Source: Thalassovita mediterranea (lineage in GTDB: Bacteria > Pseudomonadota > Alphaproteobacteria > Rhodobacterales > Rhodobacteraceae). Taken from it: a stretch of DNA of 64,000 nucleotides. The first letter of the stretch is position 1, and every line of letters begins with the position of its first letter. The position numbers and the translations under genes were made by a program. Shown one piece after another: positions 36,321 through 47,000 of the stretch. The notes under the pieces are model-generated. The model was not told the DNA's origin. It worked only from the letters and a program-made list of their open reading frames with translations, and made no database searches. The stretch lies in assembly GCF_001458435.1 (NCBI RefSeq), contig NZ_CYSF01000005.1, forward strand, positions 1-64,000. Direction: 5' to 3'.

Positions 36321-38162
36321 TTAGCGGAAGTTTGCATGAACCGCGTTGATCGCGGTCTGGTCCAGATAGATGCCTGCCGCATCCTGAATGGCGCGGGCAT
36401 AAGCAGCGTAGAGGTCATCAGACAGACCTGCATCGCCCTGTTGGGCCAGAATGTTGCGGAAGCCTGCGACCTCTACATTGTCCTGATCGGGGCTATTCAC
36501 GGCCTCAAGGCTGACAATCGCCACGGTCCCATCCGCGCCCGCCACCACAGCGGCATCGCCTGCGGTCATGGCAAAGACATCGCCGATCAGCGCCGCAGGG
36601 GCATCGGTGATGAAGTCAGAGCGCATGATGTCCACCTCGGCCCGTGCGGTCAGGCCCAGTTCGTCCATGCCAGTGCCGGATTTCACTTGCGCCAGCAGCT
36701 CTTCGGCCTTGGCAGCGAGGGCTTTGGCGGTTTCATCGGCTTGCCATGCGGCGATGACTTCGGCGCGGACGGTGTCCAGCGGTTGCAGCGCGGCGGCCAC
36801 ATCTTCGTCAAAGCGCAGGGCGGCAATGCCACCGTCGTCCAGGCGGATGATTTCGGGGTAATCACTGGCGCTGACCGACGCGGCGGCATTGCGGAAATCG
36901 CCGTAGCCTGCGATGGGCTCTTCGCTGCCAAGGTGCCAGTCGATCGTCGCCAGTTTTGCGCCGCCTTCACCGTCCAGCTCTTCTAGCGTTGCGCCACCGG
37001 CCAAGAGGTTGTCGATGTCCTCAGACACACGTTCGATCTGGCGGCGTGCTGCATCGGTTGCCAGTTCGGCGTGCAGTTCGTCACGGGCCTGTTCCAGCGT
37101 GGTCTCAGTGCCCAAGAGAATGCCGTTGATGCGGAACAGCGCCGGACCAAGAGAGGTTTCCACAGGACCGACGATGCCAGTGCCCTGCGTTGCAAAGACC
37201 GCTTCCCCCGCAGCGCCAAGGCTGACGGCGGTGACATCACCCATGTCCACATCGGCCAGATCCAGACCACGATCAGAGACCAGATCCTCAAACGACTTCT
37301 CACCGGCATCAAAGGCGACACGTGCGGCATCAGCGCTGGCAGCGTCGGAATAGATCAAGCGTTCCACCAGACGGCGTTCGGGGACCATGTATTGGTCAAT
37401 ACGCTCTTCATAAAGGGCAGCGATGCGTGCCTCATCCACCTCGATCCCGGCGACTAGATCGTCGGGGGACAGCCAGATATAGGTTAGGCGTTTTTTGGCA
37501 GGGCTGGTGAATTGATCTGCGTTTTCGCTGTGGAAGGCCGCCAGCTGTTCCTCGCTCGGCGCGGCAATCGGCGCGCTGAGGTGGGTGGTGTTGAGCAGTG
37601 CCCAAGTGAAATTGCGACGCTCCCCCGCATAGCCGATCAGCGTATCGGCGTAAGTGCTGGGCATCGGCGCGCCTGCGACGATGGCGCCTTGCAGGAGGGC
37701 GCGCACCGTGTCGGCGCGCATTTCGCCTTCAAACTCGATCTCGGACAGGCCAGCCTGTTGCAGGGCAAAGCGGTAGCTTTCGCGATCAAACCCATCTGCA
37801 CCTTGGAACGATCCGATAGAAAGGATCTGTTCGCTCAAGGTGGCGTCGCTGATCGACAGACCCAGCGTTGCCGCTTCGTTGTCCAGTGCAGCCTGACCAA
37901 CCAGTCGGGCCAGAACAGCACGGTCGATGCCTGCGGCAAGCACCTGATTGAACGGCATGGCCGAACCGGTCTGTGCCTCAATGGCGCGGATGTCCTGTTG
38001 CAGATTGCGGGCGTATTCGTTGACGTCGATGTCTTCGTCCCCGACCGAACCGACACGGGTGATGTTGCCCGACAGGTTGGTGGCGCCAAAGCCGCCAAGC
38101 CCCACGATCAACAGGCCCATGATGCCCCACATGAAGGTTTTGGAAGTCTTGCCGCTGGCCAT
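36321..38162 (-). CDS. PpiD-like periplasmic folding factor (SurA_N/parvulin)
   Basis: A 613-residue protein anchored by one N-terminal helix (residues about 9-28, FMWGIMGLLIVGLGGFG), with most of the chain in the periplasm. The SurA-like N-terminal region (YARNLQQDIRAIEAQTG... LVGQAALDNEAATLGLSISD) and a degenerate parvulin region around residues 240-355 resemble PpiD. PpiD assists outer-membrane and secreted protein folding at the Sec translocon. The same-strand spacing suggests co-transcription with trpE. Confidence 0.85.
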   Translation of the reverse strand: MASGKTSKTFMWGIMGLLIVGLGGFGATNLSGNITRVGSVGDEDIDVNEYARNLQQDIRAIEAQTGSAMPFNQVLAAGIDRAVLARLVGQAALDNEAATLGLSISDATLSEQILSIGSFQGADGFDRESYRFALQQAGLSEIEFEGEMRADTVRALLQGAIVAGAPMPSTYADTLIGYAGERRNFTWALLNTTHLSAPIAAPSEEQLAAFHSENADQFTSPAKKRLTYIWLSPDDLVAGIEVDEARIAALYEERIDQYMVPERRLVERLIYSDAASADAARVAFDAGEKSFEDLVSDRGLDLADVDMGDVTAVSLGAAGEAVFATQGTGIVGPVETSLGPALFRINGILLGTETTLEQARDELHAELATDAARRQIERVSEDIDNLLAGGATLEELDGEGGAKLATIDWHLGSEEPIAGYGDFRNAAASVSASDYPEIIRLDDGGIAALRFDEDVAAALQPLDTVRAEVIAAWQADETAKALAAKAEELLAQVKSGTGMDELGLTARAEVDIMRSDFITDAPAALIGDVFAMTAGDAAVVAGADGTVAIVSLEAVNSPDQDNVEVAGFRNILAQQGDAGLSDDLYAAYARAIQDAAGIYLDQTAINAVHANFR

Positions 38163-38233
38163 GTTCAGTCCTCAATAAATACGCAATCGTCCGGCGCAGG
38201 GCGCGGGGCGTGCAATCTGGTGTTGGCGAATGT

Positions 38234-39433
38234 TTAGGACGAAGCCCGCAGCGCCGCAAGGTCTGCCAGCGATGCAAGGCGCTGAAACAGCGTTGTAATG
38301 CCGGTGCGATCTACATTGGCAAAGGCAATCCGCAGCTGACGCGCGCCTGCGGGGTCATCCGCTGGCATAAACATGGTGCCGGGCAGGGCCAAGACGCCGA
38401 TGTCACGCACCATCAGTTTGGCCAGTTCATCGGATGGCGTCACAAAGGGATGCTCCACATAGGCGAAATACGCCCCGCAACCGAGGAGCTTCCACCCCTG
38501 TGCGGCAAGTACATCAAAGCCTTCTTCAATCGCGGCGCGGCGGTCGAGGATTTCCAGACGTTCGCCCGCCAGCCAATCGCCAAGGTTCTGCATCCCCCAA
38601 AGCGCGGCGTGCTGCGCCAGTTGGTTCGGGCAGATTGTGACGGTATCGATAAACTTCTCCATTTCGGCCAGTCGTTCGGAGCTGGCAACCACGGCGCCAA
38701 CACGGTGGCCTGTCAGGCGGTAGGATTTGGAGAACGAATACAGCTGGATCACCGTGTCCTGCCAATTGGCGTCCTCAAACAACTCATGCGGCGCGTCGGT
38801 CTGGGCGTGGAAATCGCGGTAGGTCTCATCAATGATTAGGGCAAGGCCGTGATCGCGCGCCAGATCGCGGAAGGCGGCGATCAGATCGGCGGGGTATTCC
38901 ACACCGCAGGGGTTGTTGGGGCTGACCAAAACGATGGCGCGGGTGCGCTCGGTGATCTTGGCCGCAGCCTCTGCCACATCGGGCAGCATCCCGGTGCCAC
39001 AGGGCAGCGGCACAGTGCGTACGCCCTGCATATCCAGCCACATTTTGTGATTGAAATACCAAGGGGTTGGCAGGATCACCTCATCCCCTTCGTTACACAG
39101 CGAGATGATCGCCGCACAAAACGCCTGATTGCAGCCAGACGTGATGGCGACCTGATCCGCGCTGACCTGTCCGTTGTAGGTGGCGCTGACGGATTGGGCC
39201 AATTCTGCACGTAATTCGGGCAGGCCGAGGTCGGGGCCATAAAGATGCGCCTCTGGCAGATTGAGGGCGGTGTCGGCAATGGCGCGACGCAGTCCTTCGG
39301 GCGGCGGATCAACCGGCGCGGCCTGTGACACATTGATTAACGGGCGTTCCGGCGGAAAATCAACACCTTGCAACCAGCGCCGGGCCTCCATCACGGGCGG
39401 GGCAAATGTGGTCATGGTGCGCGCGTTGTTCAT
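38234..39433 (-). CDS. Class I/II pyridoxal phosphate aminotransferase
   Basis: A 399-residue fold-type I aminotransferase. Visible blocks: YGPDLGLPELRAELA, ITSGCNQAFCAAI, VLVSPNNPCGVEYP, the PLP Asp region LALIIDETYRDF, and the Schiff-base Lys in YSFSKSYRLTGHRVGA. The substrate is not determinable; aspartate-like or aromatic donors are both possible. AAGGAAGGA precedes the ATG at 39433; ATG at 39415 is an alternative. Confidence 0.9.
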   Translation of the reverse strand: MNNARTMTTFAPPVMEARRWLQGVDFPPERPLINVSQAAPVDPPPEGLRRAIADTALNLPEAHLYGPDLGLPELRAELAQSVSATYNGQVSADQVAITSGCNQAFCAAIISLCNEGDEVILPTPWYFNHKMWLDMQGVRTVPLPCGTGMLPDVAEAAAKITERTRAIVLVSPNNPCGVEYPADLIAAFRDLARDHGLALIIDETYRDFHAQTDAPHELFEDANWQDTVIQLYSFSKSYRLTGHRVGAVVASSERLAEMEKFIDTVTICPNQLAQHAALWGMQNLGDWLAGERLEILDRRAAIEEGFDVLAAQGWKLLGCGAYFAYVEHPFVTPSDELAKLMVRDIGVLALPGTMFMPADDPAGARQLRIAFANVDRTGITTLFQRLASLADLAALRASS

Positions 39434-39591
39434 CTGTCGATCCTTCCTTGTGCGGTGGCGAGGATAGGCAGTTCGCAGGTCGGGGCAAGTGTGAAAACGC
39501 TCGTTGCAGATGCTACGGTAAGACGCCTTTCGCGCGCATCAATCGGTGGCTGGGCATGCTTGTGGCGAACGTCCAGCGGAAGGGTAGGCAA

Positions 39592-39619
39592 AGAAAAAGG
39601 CGCCACTATGAGCGCCCTT
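39592..39619 (-). terminator. Terminator after gpt
   Basis: Stem GGCGC/GCGCC with an eight-base loop. The A-run at 39592-39598 forms a T-tract on the minus strand, about 25 bases past the gpt stop. Confidence 0.6.
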
Positions 39620-39643
39620 TACGTTCGTCTTGATCTGTGTTGA

Positions 39644-40147
39644 TCAATCGGTGCCGCGGTAGGGTTCGACGTATTGCAGTGCCATGTCCCATGGGAAGAA
39701 GATCCAGGTGTCTTGGCTAACTTCGGTGATGAAGGTTTCGACCTGCGGGCGGCCTTTGGGTTTGGCGTAAACGGTGGCGAAATGCGCTTTGGGGTACAGA
39801 TTGCGCACCAGTTCCAGAGTTTTGCCGCTGTCCACCAGATCGTCGATGATCAAGATGCCTTCGCCGTCGCCCATCAGGTCGGCATTGGGGGCTTTCAGCA
39901 CCTCGGCTTCGCCGCGCTCTTGATGGTGGTAGGATTTCACGCTGATGGTATCGACGGTGCGAATATCCAGCTCGCGGGCGATGATCATCGCCGGTGCCAT
40001 GCCACCACGGGTGATTGCCACGATACCGCGCCATGCGCCATCATCAGGTCCCTGACCGTCCAGACGCCATGCCAGCGCACGGCTGTCGCGGTGGATCTGG
40101 TCCCAGCTGATATGAAACCCTTTTTCGTGTGGCAGACGGTCGGTCAT
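39644..40147 (-). CDS. gpt: Xanthine phosphoribosyltransferase
   Basis: A 167-residue purine salvage enzyme that makes XMP/GMP from xanthine or guanine and PRPP. The PRPP motif is [13 protein letters not shown]. Other family blocks are [35 protein letters not shown] and WIFFPWD. The start at 40147 ([11 protein letters not shown]) is favoured; ATG at 40159 adds four residues. Confidence 0.95.
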   Translation of the reverse strand: MTDRLPHEKGFHISWDQIHRDSRALAWRLDGQGPDDGAWRGIVAITRGGMAPAMIIARELDIRTVDTISVKSYHHQERGEAEVLKAPNADLMGDGEGILIIDDLVDSGKTLELVRNLYPKAHFATVYAKPKGRPQVETFITEVSQDTWIFFPWDMALQYVEPYRGTD

Positions 40148-40285
40148 GGCTTCCCTCATACGGAATTATGGGCGTTTGCGCCGTTGTTTTCGATTAGCCA
40201 CGGGCGATAGCGCGCCCCAAAGGGCAACGCAAGGAAAAGCGGGTTCTACGGTGTAAAAACCGTCAAAAAACACCGCTGCTCAGGG

Positions 40286-40594
40286 TTAGCGGCAGCCGAA
40301 CTCTTGTTTGATCGCCTTCACGCGGGCGCGGTTTGCGGCGCTGCTTTGGCCGCAATGCCGTTCACATGGCACGCCGTCATTGTCACCATCGGCACGGGCG
40401 TAGCCGCAGACACACCACTGATAGACCGCATCGCGGCAGCTACGCACACGACCGCATGCCTTGCCACAGCTGTAAGATTGCGCGGATTGATAAGGGAGAA
40501 AGGGCAAGGTGATCGCGCGGCTGTGGTTGTCGCTGGCCCAAACGGGCAGCGATAGGCAGCAGGCGATCACCGCTGCGATTGGTCTTTGCGGCAT
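40286..40594 (-). CDS. Secreted excalibur-domain-like protein
   Basis: A 102-residue protein with an N-terminal signal peptide (about residues 1-20, cleaved near VWASD) and eight cysteines. The tail DGDNDGVPCERHC matches the excalibur calcium-binding motif (DxDxDGxxCE). It is likely periplasmic or surface exposed. The function is unknown. It is a single gene with no close operon partner. Confidence 0.75.
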   Translation of the reverse strand: MPQRPIAAVIACCLSLPVWASDNHSRAITLPFLPYQSAQSYSCGKACGRVRSCRDAVYQWCVCGYARADGDNDGVPCERHCGQSSAANRARVKAIKQEFGCR

Positions 40595-40664
40595 GTTCGT
40601 CTTCTGGGTTTCGGGTATTGCCTGAGACTTAACTTAGGAGTGTAAAATCCGCAATCCGTCACGG

Positions 40665-41279
40665 CTATCTGTTGATCAGAAGCGACAGCCCCAAAACGCC
40701 AACTGTTGCGCCACACAGGCGGTCCACGATGGATTTTGCCCTGATATACAGGGCGCGCGCCTGTGGTGTGGTGAAAATCAGGACAAATCCGGTGTAAACG
40801 GTCATTTCCATACCGAAAACAACGCCCAGAATGGCCGCTTGGCTGCTGAGCGTCAGCGGGTCGGGAAAAATGGTGACGAATACCGCAGAATAATACAGCG
40901 CCGCCTTGGGGTTGGCGAAGTTGGTGAGGAGCCCGCCGGTAAAGCCGGTCATCACCTTGTGCTGCGATACCTCGACCACGGGGCGATCTGCACTGCGCCA
41001 GATTTGTAGCGCCATCCAAATCAAGTAAGCGGCGCCGATGATTTTCATCGCTGAAAACAGCCAAGGCAATGCGGCGAAAACCAACGACAGCCCCGCAAAG
41101 GCAAAGCTGGCCCAAATCGTCGCGGCCAATCCCAGCCCAAGACCAAAGCGCAGCCCCATGCCGCGACCGTGGGCAAAGCTTTGTTGCATCAACGACATCA
41201 CAGCAGGTCCAGGACTGAGGAGCGCTACCAGCTGTGTCGCCATCAACAGCCAGATCTGATCCATCGCAAGGTCCATCAT
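40665..41279 (-). CDS. LysE/RhtB-family amino acid exporter
   Basis: A 204-residue inner-membrane protein with six hydrophobic helices. The family motif is LLSPGPAVMSLMQQSFAHGRGMGLRFGLG and the mid-loop NFANPKAALYYSAVF. It exports amino acids such as threonine, homoserine or lysine; the substrate is not evident. Start ATG 41279 has AGGA nine bases upstream and begins directly before the first helix; a 17-residue longer form from 41330 is less likely. Confidence 0.9.
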   Translation of the reverse strand: MMDLAMDQIWLLMATQLVALLSPGPAVMSLMQQSFAHGRGMGLRFGLGLGLAATIWASFAFAGLSLVFAALPWLFSAMKIIGAAYLIWMALQIWRSADRPVVEVSQHKVMTGFTGGLLTNFANPKAALYYSAVFVTIFPDPLTLSSQAAILGVVFGMEMTVYTGFVLIFTTPQARALYIRAKSIVDRLCGATVGVLGLSLLINR

Positions 41280-41485
41280 TCCGTATTTTCCTAAAATTCG
41301 CGGCGGTTGAAATAGGTTCGCAACGGTCAAGTGTTTGACTTTGTTCGAATGACCGCCAAATGTGCGTTAACCGCGGCGTTTAGGGGATGCTGCGAAGCCT
41401 CGCAACCCTCTCTCTGATCAAAGAGGGATAGGGCCGAGGGCAGGGACAACAAAGACATGGGCTACGCGCCCTGAAAGGAACCACA

Positions 41486-42091
41486 ATGACAGATCGCAGC
41501 GGAATTTTTGCGGGTGATGATCCGTTCCAGATCGCCCGCGATTGGCTAGCAGAAGCTGAGAAGACCGAGGTGAACGATCCTAACGCCATCGCTTTGTCCA
41601 CGGTTGATAGCAACGGGCTGCCGAATGCGCGCATGGTTCTGCTGAAGGACATCGAGGATGGGGCGTTTGTGTTTTACACCAACTACGAAAGCGCCAAGGC
41701 AGGGGAGCTGGATCAGGCGGGCAAAGCGGCCTTTGTGATGCATTGGAAATCACTGCGCCGCCAGATCCGCGTGCGTGGCATTGTCACCCGCGAAGACGGA
41801 CCGCAGGCGGATGAATATTATCACTCGCGTTCGCTGAAATCACGTCTGGGGGCATGGGCATCGCGCCAGTCGCAGCCGCTATCATCGCGCACCGCACTGA
41901 TGGCCGAGGTAGCCAAAGTGACAGCCCAACATGGGCCAAATCCCGCGCGCCCCCCCTTTTGGGGAGGTTTCAGAATCACGCCGGTTGAGATTGAATTCTG
42001 GGCAGACGGGGCATTTCGACTGCATGACCGCTTCGTCTGGCGGCGTGAAAATGCCAATGAAAACTGGGACGTGCAGCGACTGAACCCTTGA
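41486..42091 (+). CDS. pdxH: Pyridoxamine 5'-phosphate oxidase
   Basis: A 201-residue FMN enzyme that forms pyridoxal phosphate from PNP or PMP. Motifs are [44 protein letters not shown] and [25 protein letters not shown], with the C-terminal [25 protein letters not shown] precedes the ATG. The cold-shock gene follows 100 bases downstream. Confidence 0.96.
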   Translation: MTDRSGIFAGDDPFQIARDWLAEAEKTEVNDPNAIALSTVDSNGLPNARMVLLKDIEDGAFVFYTNYESAKAGELDQAGKAAFVMHWKSLRRQIRVRGIVTREDGPQADEYYHSRSLKSRLGAWASRQSQPLSSRTALMAEVAKVTAQHGPNPARPPFWGGFRITPVEIEFWADGAFRLHDRFVWRRENANENWDVQRLNP

Positions 42092-42193
42092 GGCAGTCGC
42101 TCAGATCGTGTTGATGCAAAGGAAAAAAATTCATTTTTTGCCTTGCATGACGCGGTAACGTGTCACATGAAATGTGGTGGGGATGACGATCAT

Positions 42194-42739
42194 GTGGGTA
42201 ACAAAGCAGTGACAACGGAAACAGAAGGCGCCCGTAGGGTATCTGGCCTGGTAAAATGGTTCGACCCCGTCAAAGGGTTCGGATTTGTAGTGGCCGATGA
42301 AGGGGGACCTGATATCCTGCTGCATGCCAACGTTTTGCGCAATTTTGGGCAAAGCTCGGTAGCGGACGGTGCAAAAATCGAACTGAACGTACAAAGTACG
42401 GATCGCGGCATTCAGGCGACAGAGGTGTTCACAATCGAACCGCCCGTCGCTGCTGAAAGCGCGACATTGGCGGATTTCGAAGATATCGATCCAGCTGTGA
42501 TCGAAGCAGCGACGCTCGAACCAGCGCGTGTTAAATGGTTCGACAAGGGCAAGGGGTTTGGCTTTGCCAATATCTTTGGTCGTGGCGAAGACGTATTTGT
42601 GCATGTCGAAGTGCTGCGTTGATCGGGCCTTGCGGATCTGCAACCGGGCGAAGCGGTCGGTTTGCGTGTGATCGATGGTAAACGGGGGCGTATGGCCACC
42701 GAGGTTTGCGCCTGGGAAGCGGCGCTAAAGAATGACTGA
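42194..42739 (+). pseudogene. Double cold-shock-domain protein interrupted by an in-frame TGA
   Basis: Two cold-shock domains are encoded. The first has KGFGFV and ILLHA; the second has KGFGFA and VFVHV. The frame stops at TGA 42620-42622, immediately after VHVEVLR in domain two. The same frame then continues with SGLADLQPGEAVGLRVIDGK to a normal stop at 42737, which is the expected rest of the domain. One CGA-to-TGA change would explain it. The translated product (about 142 residues from GTG 42194) would keep domain one and half of domain two. The start may instead be ATG 42167 or 42143. The original stop overlaps the next gene's start. Confidence 0.82.
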
Positions 42740-43229
42740 TCAGCGATCAACTGATCAAAAGGGGCGGCGCGGTCACATTGGCCTTGCCGCTTTTTTATTG
42801 GCTGTTGTGCCTCAGATCGCGATTGCCGAATGCCGGCTGGACCGTGTTGATTTGCGTGGCGACTGGGGGCAGGCGTCCTTTCAAGTTGAATTGGCCGATG
42901 AGCCCGAAGAGCGTCAGCGCGGTTTGATGTTTCGCCGCGAGATGGCGCCTAGGGCCGGGATGCTGTTTGCCTATGGCCGCGAACAGACCGTCGCGTTTTG
43001 GATGCGGAACACATATTTGGCGCTGGATCTGATTTTCACTGACGGGCAGGGTGTTGTTCAGCGCATTCATTATGATGCGGTGCCCTTGGATGAAACATTG
43101 ATCCACGGGGGCAATAACATTCAGTACGTGCTGGAGGTAAATGCCGGCATGGCGGCGCGTTTGCGTCTGGATGTGGGTAGCGAATTGCGCCATCCGGCCA
43201 TCAAAGATGCCGCATGGTCCTGTGAATGA
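42732..43229 (+). CDS. DUF192 family secreted protein
   Basis: A 165-residue protein with an N-terminal signal sequence (about residues 14-32, LAAFLLAVVPQIAIAEC). The DUF192 core is seen in VELADEPEERQRGLMFRREMAPRAGMLFAYGREQTVAFWMRNTYLALDLIF and ETLIHGGNNIQYVLEVNAG. The function of the family is unknown. Its ATG overlaps the end of the cold-shock frame (ATGACTGA), consistent with an operon with that gene. Confidence 0.88.
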   Translation: MTDQRSTDQKGRRGHIGLAAFLLAVVPQIAIAECRLDRVDLRGDWGQASFQVELADEPEERQRGLMFRREMAPRAGMLFAYGREQTVAFWMRNTYLALDLIFTDGQGVVQRIHYDAVPLDETLIHGGNNIQYVLEVNAGMAARLRLDVGSELRHPAIKDAAWSCE

Positions 43230-43345
43230 TCGCAGAATTCGCGCTGCTTTGTCGGCTTGGCAAAATTTTCTGCCCTAAGAATGCAATTGATGTGATTTTC
43301 GCTCTTTTCAATCCTATCAGTAGCAGGTAGACCGCTGCCACGGTC

Positions 43346-43422
43346 CGGGGCGTAGCGCAGTCTGGTAGCGCACCTGTTTTGGGTACAGGGGGTCGTGAGT
43401 TCGAATCTCGCCGCCCCGACCA
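43346..43422 (+). tRNA. tRNA-Pro (TGG anticodon)
   Basis: A 77-base cloverleaf. Acceptor arms CGGGGCG (43346-43352) and CGCCCCG (43412-43418) pair fully, followed by A and an encoded CCA. The anticodon stem CCTGT/ACAGG holds the loop TTTGGGT, anticodon TGG. The T loop TTCGAAT is standard. Confidence 0.96.
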
Positions 43423-44062
43423 CTTCCACACATAACCCTACAATGCTTTGACTGCCTTTTGGGCGGAGGCGGCGTTGTTGTGGTTATCAATAAATGGTTG
43501 GTGCAGAATCAAAACACGCGGATGTCACGCGTTTTTTGCTGCGCCGATCTGCGCAACTGCTGAAAAATCCGGCAAGAGAGAGTGGCCTGCAAATGCCGTG
43601 CCATTTGCGGGTGCAGAATGTCAAAAAATGCGCTTTTCCATCGGTGTTTGTCGGGACTTTCTCACCTCGTCCAATAGGACAAGGGGGATGCAAACATGGG
43701 CAGAAAAGTCACGTTACGCAGAATCGTGGAAGCCCTTGTGGACATGGGCGTGGGTGCCCTTCGTCAAGGAAAAAAAAGTAAAATAGTCGTTGACCGCCTA
43801 GGTCTAGATACGCCACCTTGTGTGGGCCAGCGGCGCGCAACACCAGATGTTGTAGCCTTGGGCGGCAGGGACATATTCTTTACCATTGGGGCATTGCCCT
43901 AGCGCATAGACGCGGAACGCTGATGCGGGCCGTGCCCGGATAACCTGTGTGCGCCGCGCCGTTGGCACGAAATATCCCGTGTGGGGCGCACTGTAGGTGC
44001 GTGCGGGGTGTTGGCCGGAATTTTACGGCTTGGACATATGGCTTAGACGGGGCAGCGTTGCG
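43423..44062. other. Intergenic region between tRNA-Pro and nrdJ
   Basis: About 640 bases. A weak hairpin (AAAACACGCG/CGCGTTTTTT, about 43508-43534) may end the tRNA transcript. GTGCAGAAT occurs twice (near 43500 and 43611). A short minus-strand frame at 43804-43968 is listed separately. No B12 riboswitch box was recognised before nrdJ. Other short frames look unlike protein. Confidence 0.5.
43804..43968 (-). CDS. Possible 54-residue cysteine-containing protein
   Basis: A GTG-initiated frame of 55 codons ends at TAG 43804. The product contains FRVYALGQCPNGKEYVP followed by GYNIWCCAPL, a pattern that reads like a real small protein, with paired cysteines and typical codon choice. A GGGA sequence lies six bases before the GTG. 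The frame stays open upstream to about 44027 but contains no ATG. No family is recognised. It is divergent from nrdJ. Confidence 0.35.
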   Translation of the reverse strand: MPTARRTQVIRARPASAFRVYALGQCPNGKEYVPAAQGYNIWCCAPLAHTRWRI

Positions 44063-47000
44063 ATGCAGATTGAGCGGAAATTCACCACAGCCGGACAGGA
44101 CGCCTATGCGGCGTTGGCGTTCACCAAGACAACTTCGGAAATCCGAAACCCCGATGGCACCGTGGTGTTCCATTTGGCGGATGTGGAGGTGCCCGATAGC
44201 TGGTCGCAGGTGGCATCCGATGTGATCGCGCAAAAATATTTCCGCAAGGCAGGCGTTCCAGTCGAGCTGAAAAAGGTGAAAGAGGCAGGTGTTCCTGAAT
44301 TTCTGTGGCGGTCAGTGCCGGCGGACAAAGGCACCGAATTGGGTGGCGAAACCTCCGCCAAGCAGGTGTTTGACCGCCTGGCAGGCGCATGGACCTATTG
44401 GGGCTGGAAAGGTGGCTATTTCAGCACCGAAGAAGACGCGCGCAGCTATTACGATGAAATGCGCTACATGCTGGCGACGCAACGCGCGGCGCCCAATTCG
44501 CCGCAATGGTTTAACACGGGCCTGCATTGGGCCTATGGCATTGATGGTCCGGGGCAGGGGCATCACTATGTCGATTATAAAACAGGCAAGCTGACCAAAT
44601 CGAAATCCGCCTATGAACATCCGCAGCCGCATGCGTGTTTCATTCAGTCGGTGTCGGATGATCTGGTGAACGAAGGCGGCATCATGGACCTTTGGGTGCG
44701 CGAGGCGCGGCTGTTCAAATACGGGTCGGGTACGGGCACCAACTTTTCTTCCCTGCGGGCTGAGGGGGAACGTCTGGCGGGCGGCGGTAAATCCTCGGGC
44801 TTGATGGGGTTCCTGAAAATCGGTGACCGTGCGGCGGGTGCGATCAAATCAGGTGGGACCACACGTCGCGCGGCCAAGATGGTGATCTGTGACGTTGATC
44901 ACCCCGATATTGAGCAGTTCGTGAACTGGAAGGTGAAGGAAGAGCAAAAGGTTGCCTCCATCGTTGCAGGTTCCAAAATGCACGAGGCCAAGCTGAATGC
45001 GATTTTCGCTGCGATCCGTGATTGGGACGGCGCGATTGAGGATGCGACTGACCCCAAGGTGAACGTGGGGCTGAAGGCGGCGGTGCGCGACGCCAAGAAG
45101 GTGGCGATCCCCGAAACCTATGTGAAGCGTGTGCTGGATTACGCGCGCCAAGGCTATGACAGTATTGAGTTTCCGACATACGACACCGACTGGGACAGCG
45201 AAGCCTATGCGTCTGTGTCGGGCCAGAATTCCAACAACTCTGTCCGTGTGACGGATGCGTTTCTGCAGGCGGTGAAGGCGGATGAGGACTGGGCGCTGCT
45301 GAACCGCACCGACGGTCAGGTCGCCAAAACGGTGAAGGCGCGTGAGCTGTGGGAAGATATCGGCCACGCCGCATGGGCCTGCGCCGATCCTGGTATTCAG
45401 TTTCACGACACGGTCAACGCCTGGCACACCTGTTTGGAAGACGGTGAAATCCGTGGCTCAAATCCTTGTTCTGAATACATGTTCCTGGATGATACCGCGT
45501 GTAACCTGGCATCGATGAACCTGCTGACCTTCTACAAAGACGGCGTATTTCAGGTCGAGGATTACATGCACGCGACCCGCCTGTGGACGGTGACGCTGGA
45601 AATCTCTGTCACCATGGCGCAGTTCCCGTCGAAGGAGATTGCCCAGCGGTCTTATGATTTCCGCACGTTGGGTTTGGGGTACGCCAACATCGGCGGCCTG
45701 CTGATGAACATGGGGCTGGGCTATGACAGCGATCAGGGACGCGCAATGGGCGCGGCGCTGACTGCGATCATGACCGGCGTGTCCTACGCAACCTCAGCCG
45801 AGATGGCGGGCGAACTAGGCGCCTTTGCGGGGTATGAGCGCAACAAACAGCATATGCTGCGGGTCATTCGCAATCACCGTACCGCGGCGTATGGCGCTAC
45901 CGAAGGCTACGAGGCACTGGCGGTGAAACCCGTGCCGCTGGATCTGGCGAATGTGCCGGATCAGCGTTTGGGTGAATTGGCGATGCAGGCTTGGGATCGC
46001 GCGCTGGAGCTGGGTGAGGAGTTTGGCTACCGCAACGCGCAGGTGTCGGTGATTGCGCCCACGGGCACCATTGGTCTGGTAATGGATTGTGACACCACGG
46101 GGATCGAACCGGACTTTGCGCTGGTGAAATTCAAGAAACTGGCCGGTGGTGGGTATTTCAAAATCATCAACCGGTCTGTTCCTAAGGCGCTGGAAAACCT
46201 AGGCTATTCGGCGGCAGAGATTGAACAGATCATCGCCTACGCGGTGGGCCATGGCAGCATGGGCAATGCGCCGGGCATCAACCATACGGCGCTGTACGGT
46301 CATGGGTTCACCTCTGCCGAGGTGGAAAAGGTTGAGGCCGCATTGGCCAGTGCTTTTGACATCCGGTTTGTGTTCAACCAGTGGACGCTGGGCGAGGCGT
46401 TCTGTCGCGATACGCTGGGCATTCCGGCGGATCGTCTGGTGGACCCGTCCTTTGACCTGTTGCGCCACCTTGGGTTCAGTCGTGCGGACATTGAGGCGGC
46501 AAATGATCACGTCTGTGGCACCATGACGCTGGAAGGTGCGCCGCATCTGAAAGAAGAGCATTACCACATCTTTGACTGCGCCAATCCCTGCGGCAAAAAG
46601 GGCAAGCGTTATCTGAGTGTTGATAGCCACATCACCATGATGGCTGCGGCGCAAAGCTTCATCTCGGGCGCGATTTCCAAGACGATCAACATGCCCAACG
46701 ACGCCACGATTGAAGACTGCAAAGCCGCCTATGAGCTGAGCTGGTCTTTGGGCATCAAGGCAAACGCGCTCTACCGCGATGGATCAAAACTTAGCCAGCC
46801 CTTGGCGGCGGCCTTGATCGAGGATGATGAAGACGCGGCAGAGGTTCTGGAAACTGGCACCCCGCAGGAAAAAGCGCAGGTTCTGGCAGAAAAGGTCGTC
46901 GAAAAGGTCGTCATCAAAGAGCTGGTGCGCAGCCACCGCGAAAAGATGCCCGAGCGGCGCAAAGGCTACACACAAAAAGCCGTGGTCGGCGGGCATAAGG

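Noticed and set aside
42617-42640. Selenocysteine at the TGA in the cold-shock gene
   Set aside because: An Arg codon is expected by context, the family has no selenoproteins, and no SECIS-like hairpin is obvious after the TGA.
43448-43902. Plus-strand open frames between tRNA-Pro and nrdJ, including a 68-codon frame from 43696 with a good AAGGGGG ribosome site
   Set aside because: The products show no domain and have unnatural composition, and the 3' half lies opposite a more protein-like minus-strand frame.
43800-44062. B12 riboswitch before nrdJ
   Set aside because: No recognisable B12 box or paired core was found in the leader.
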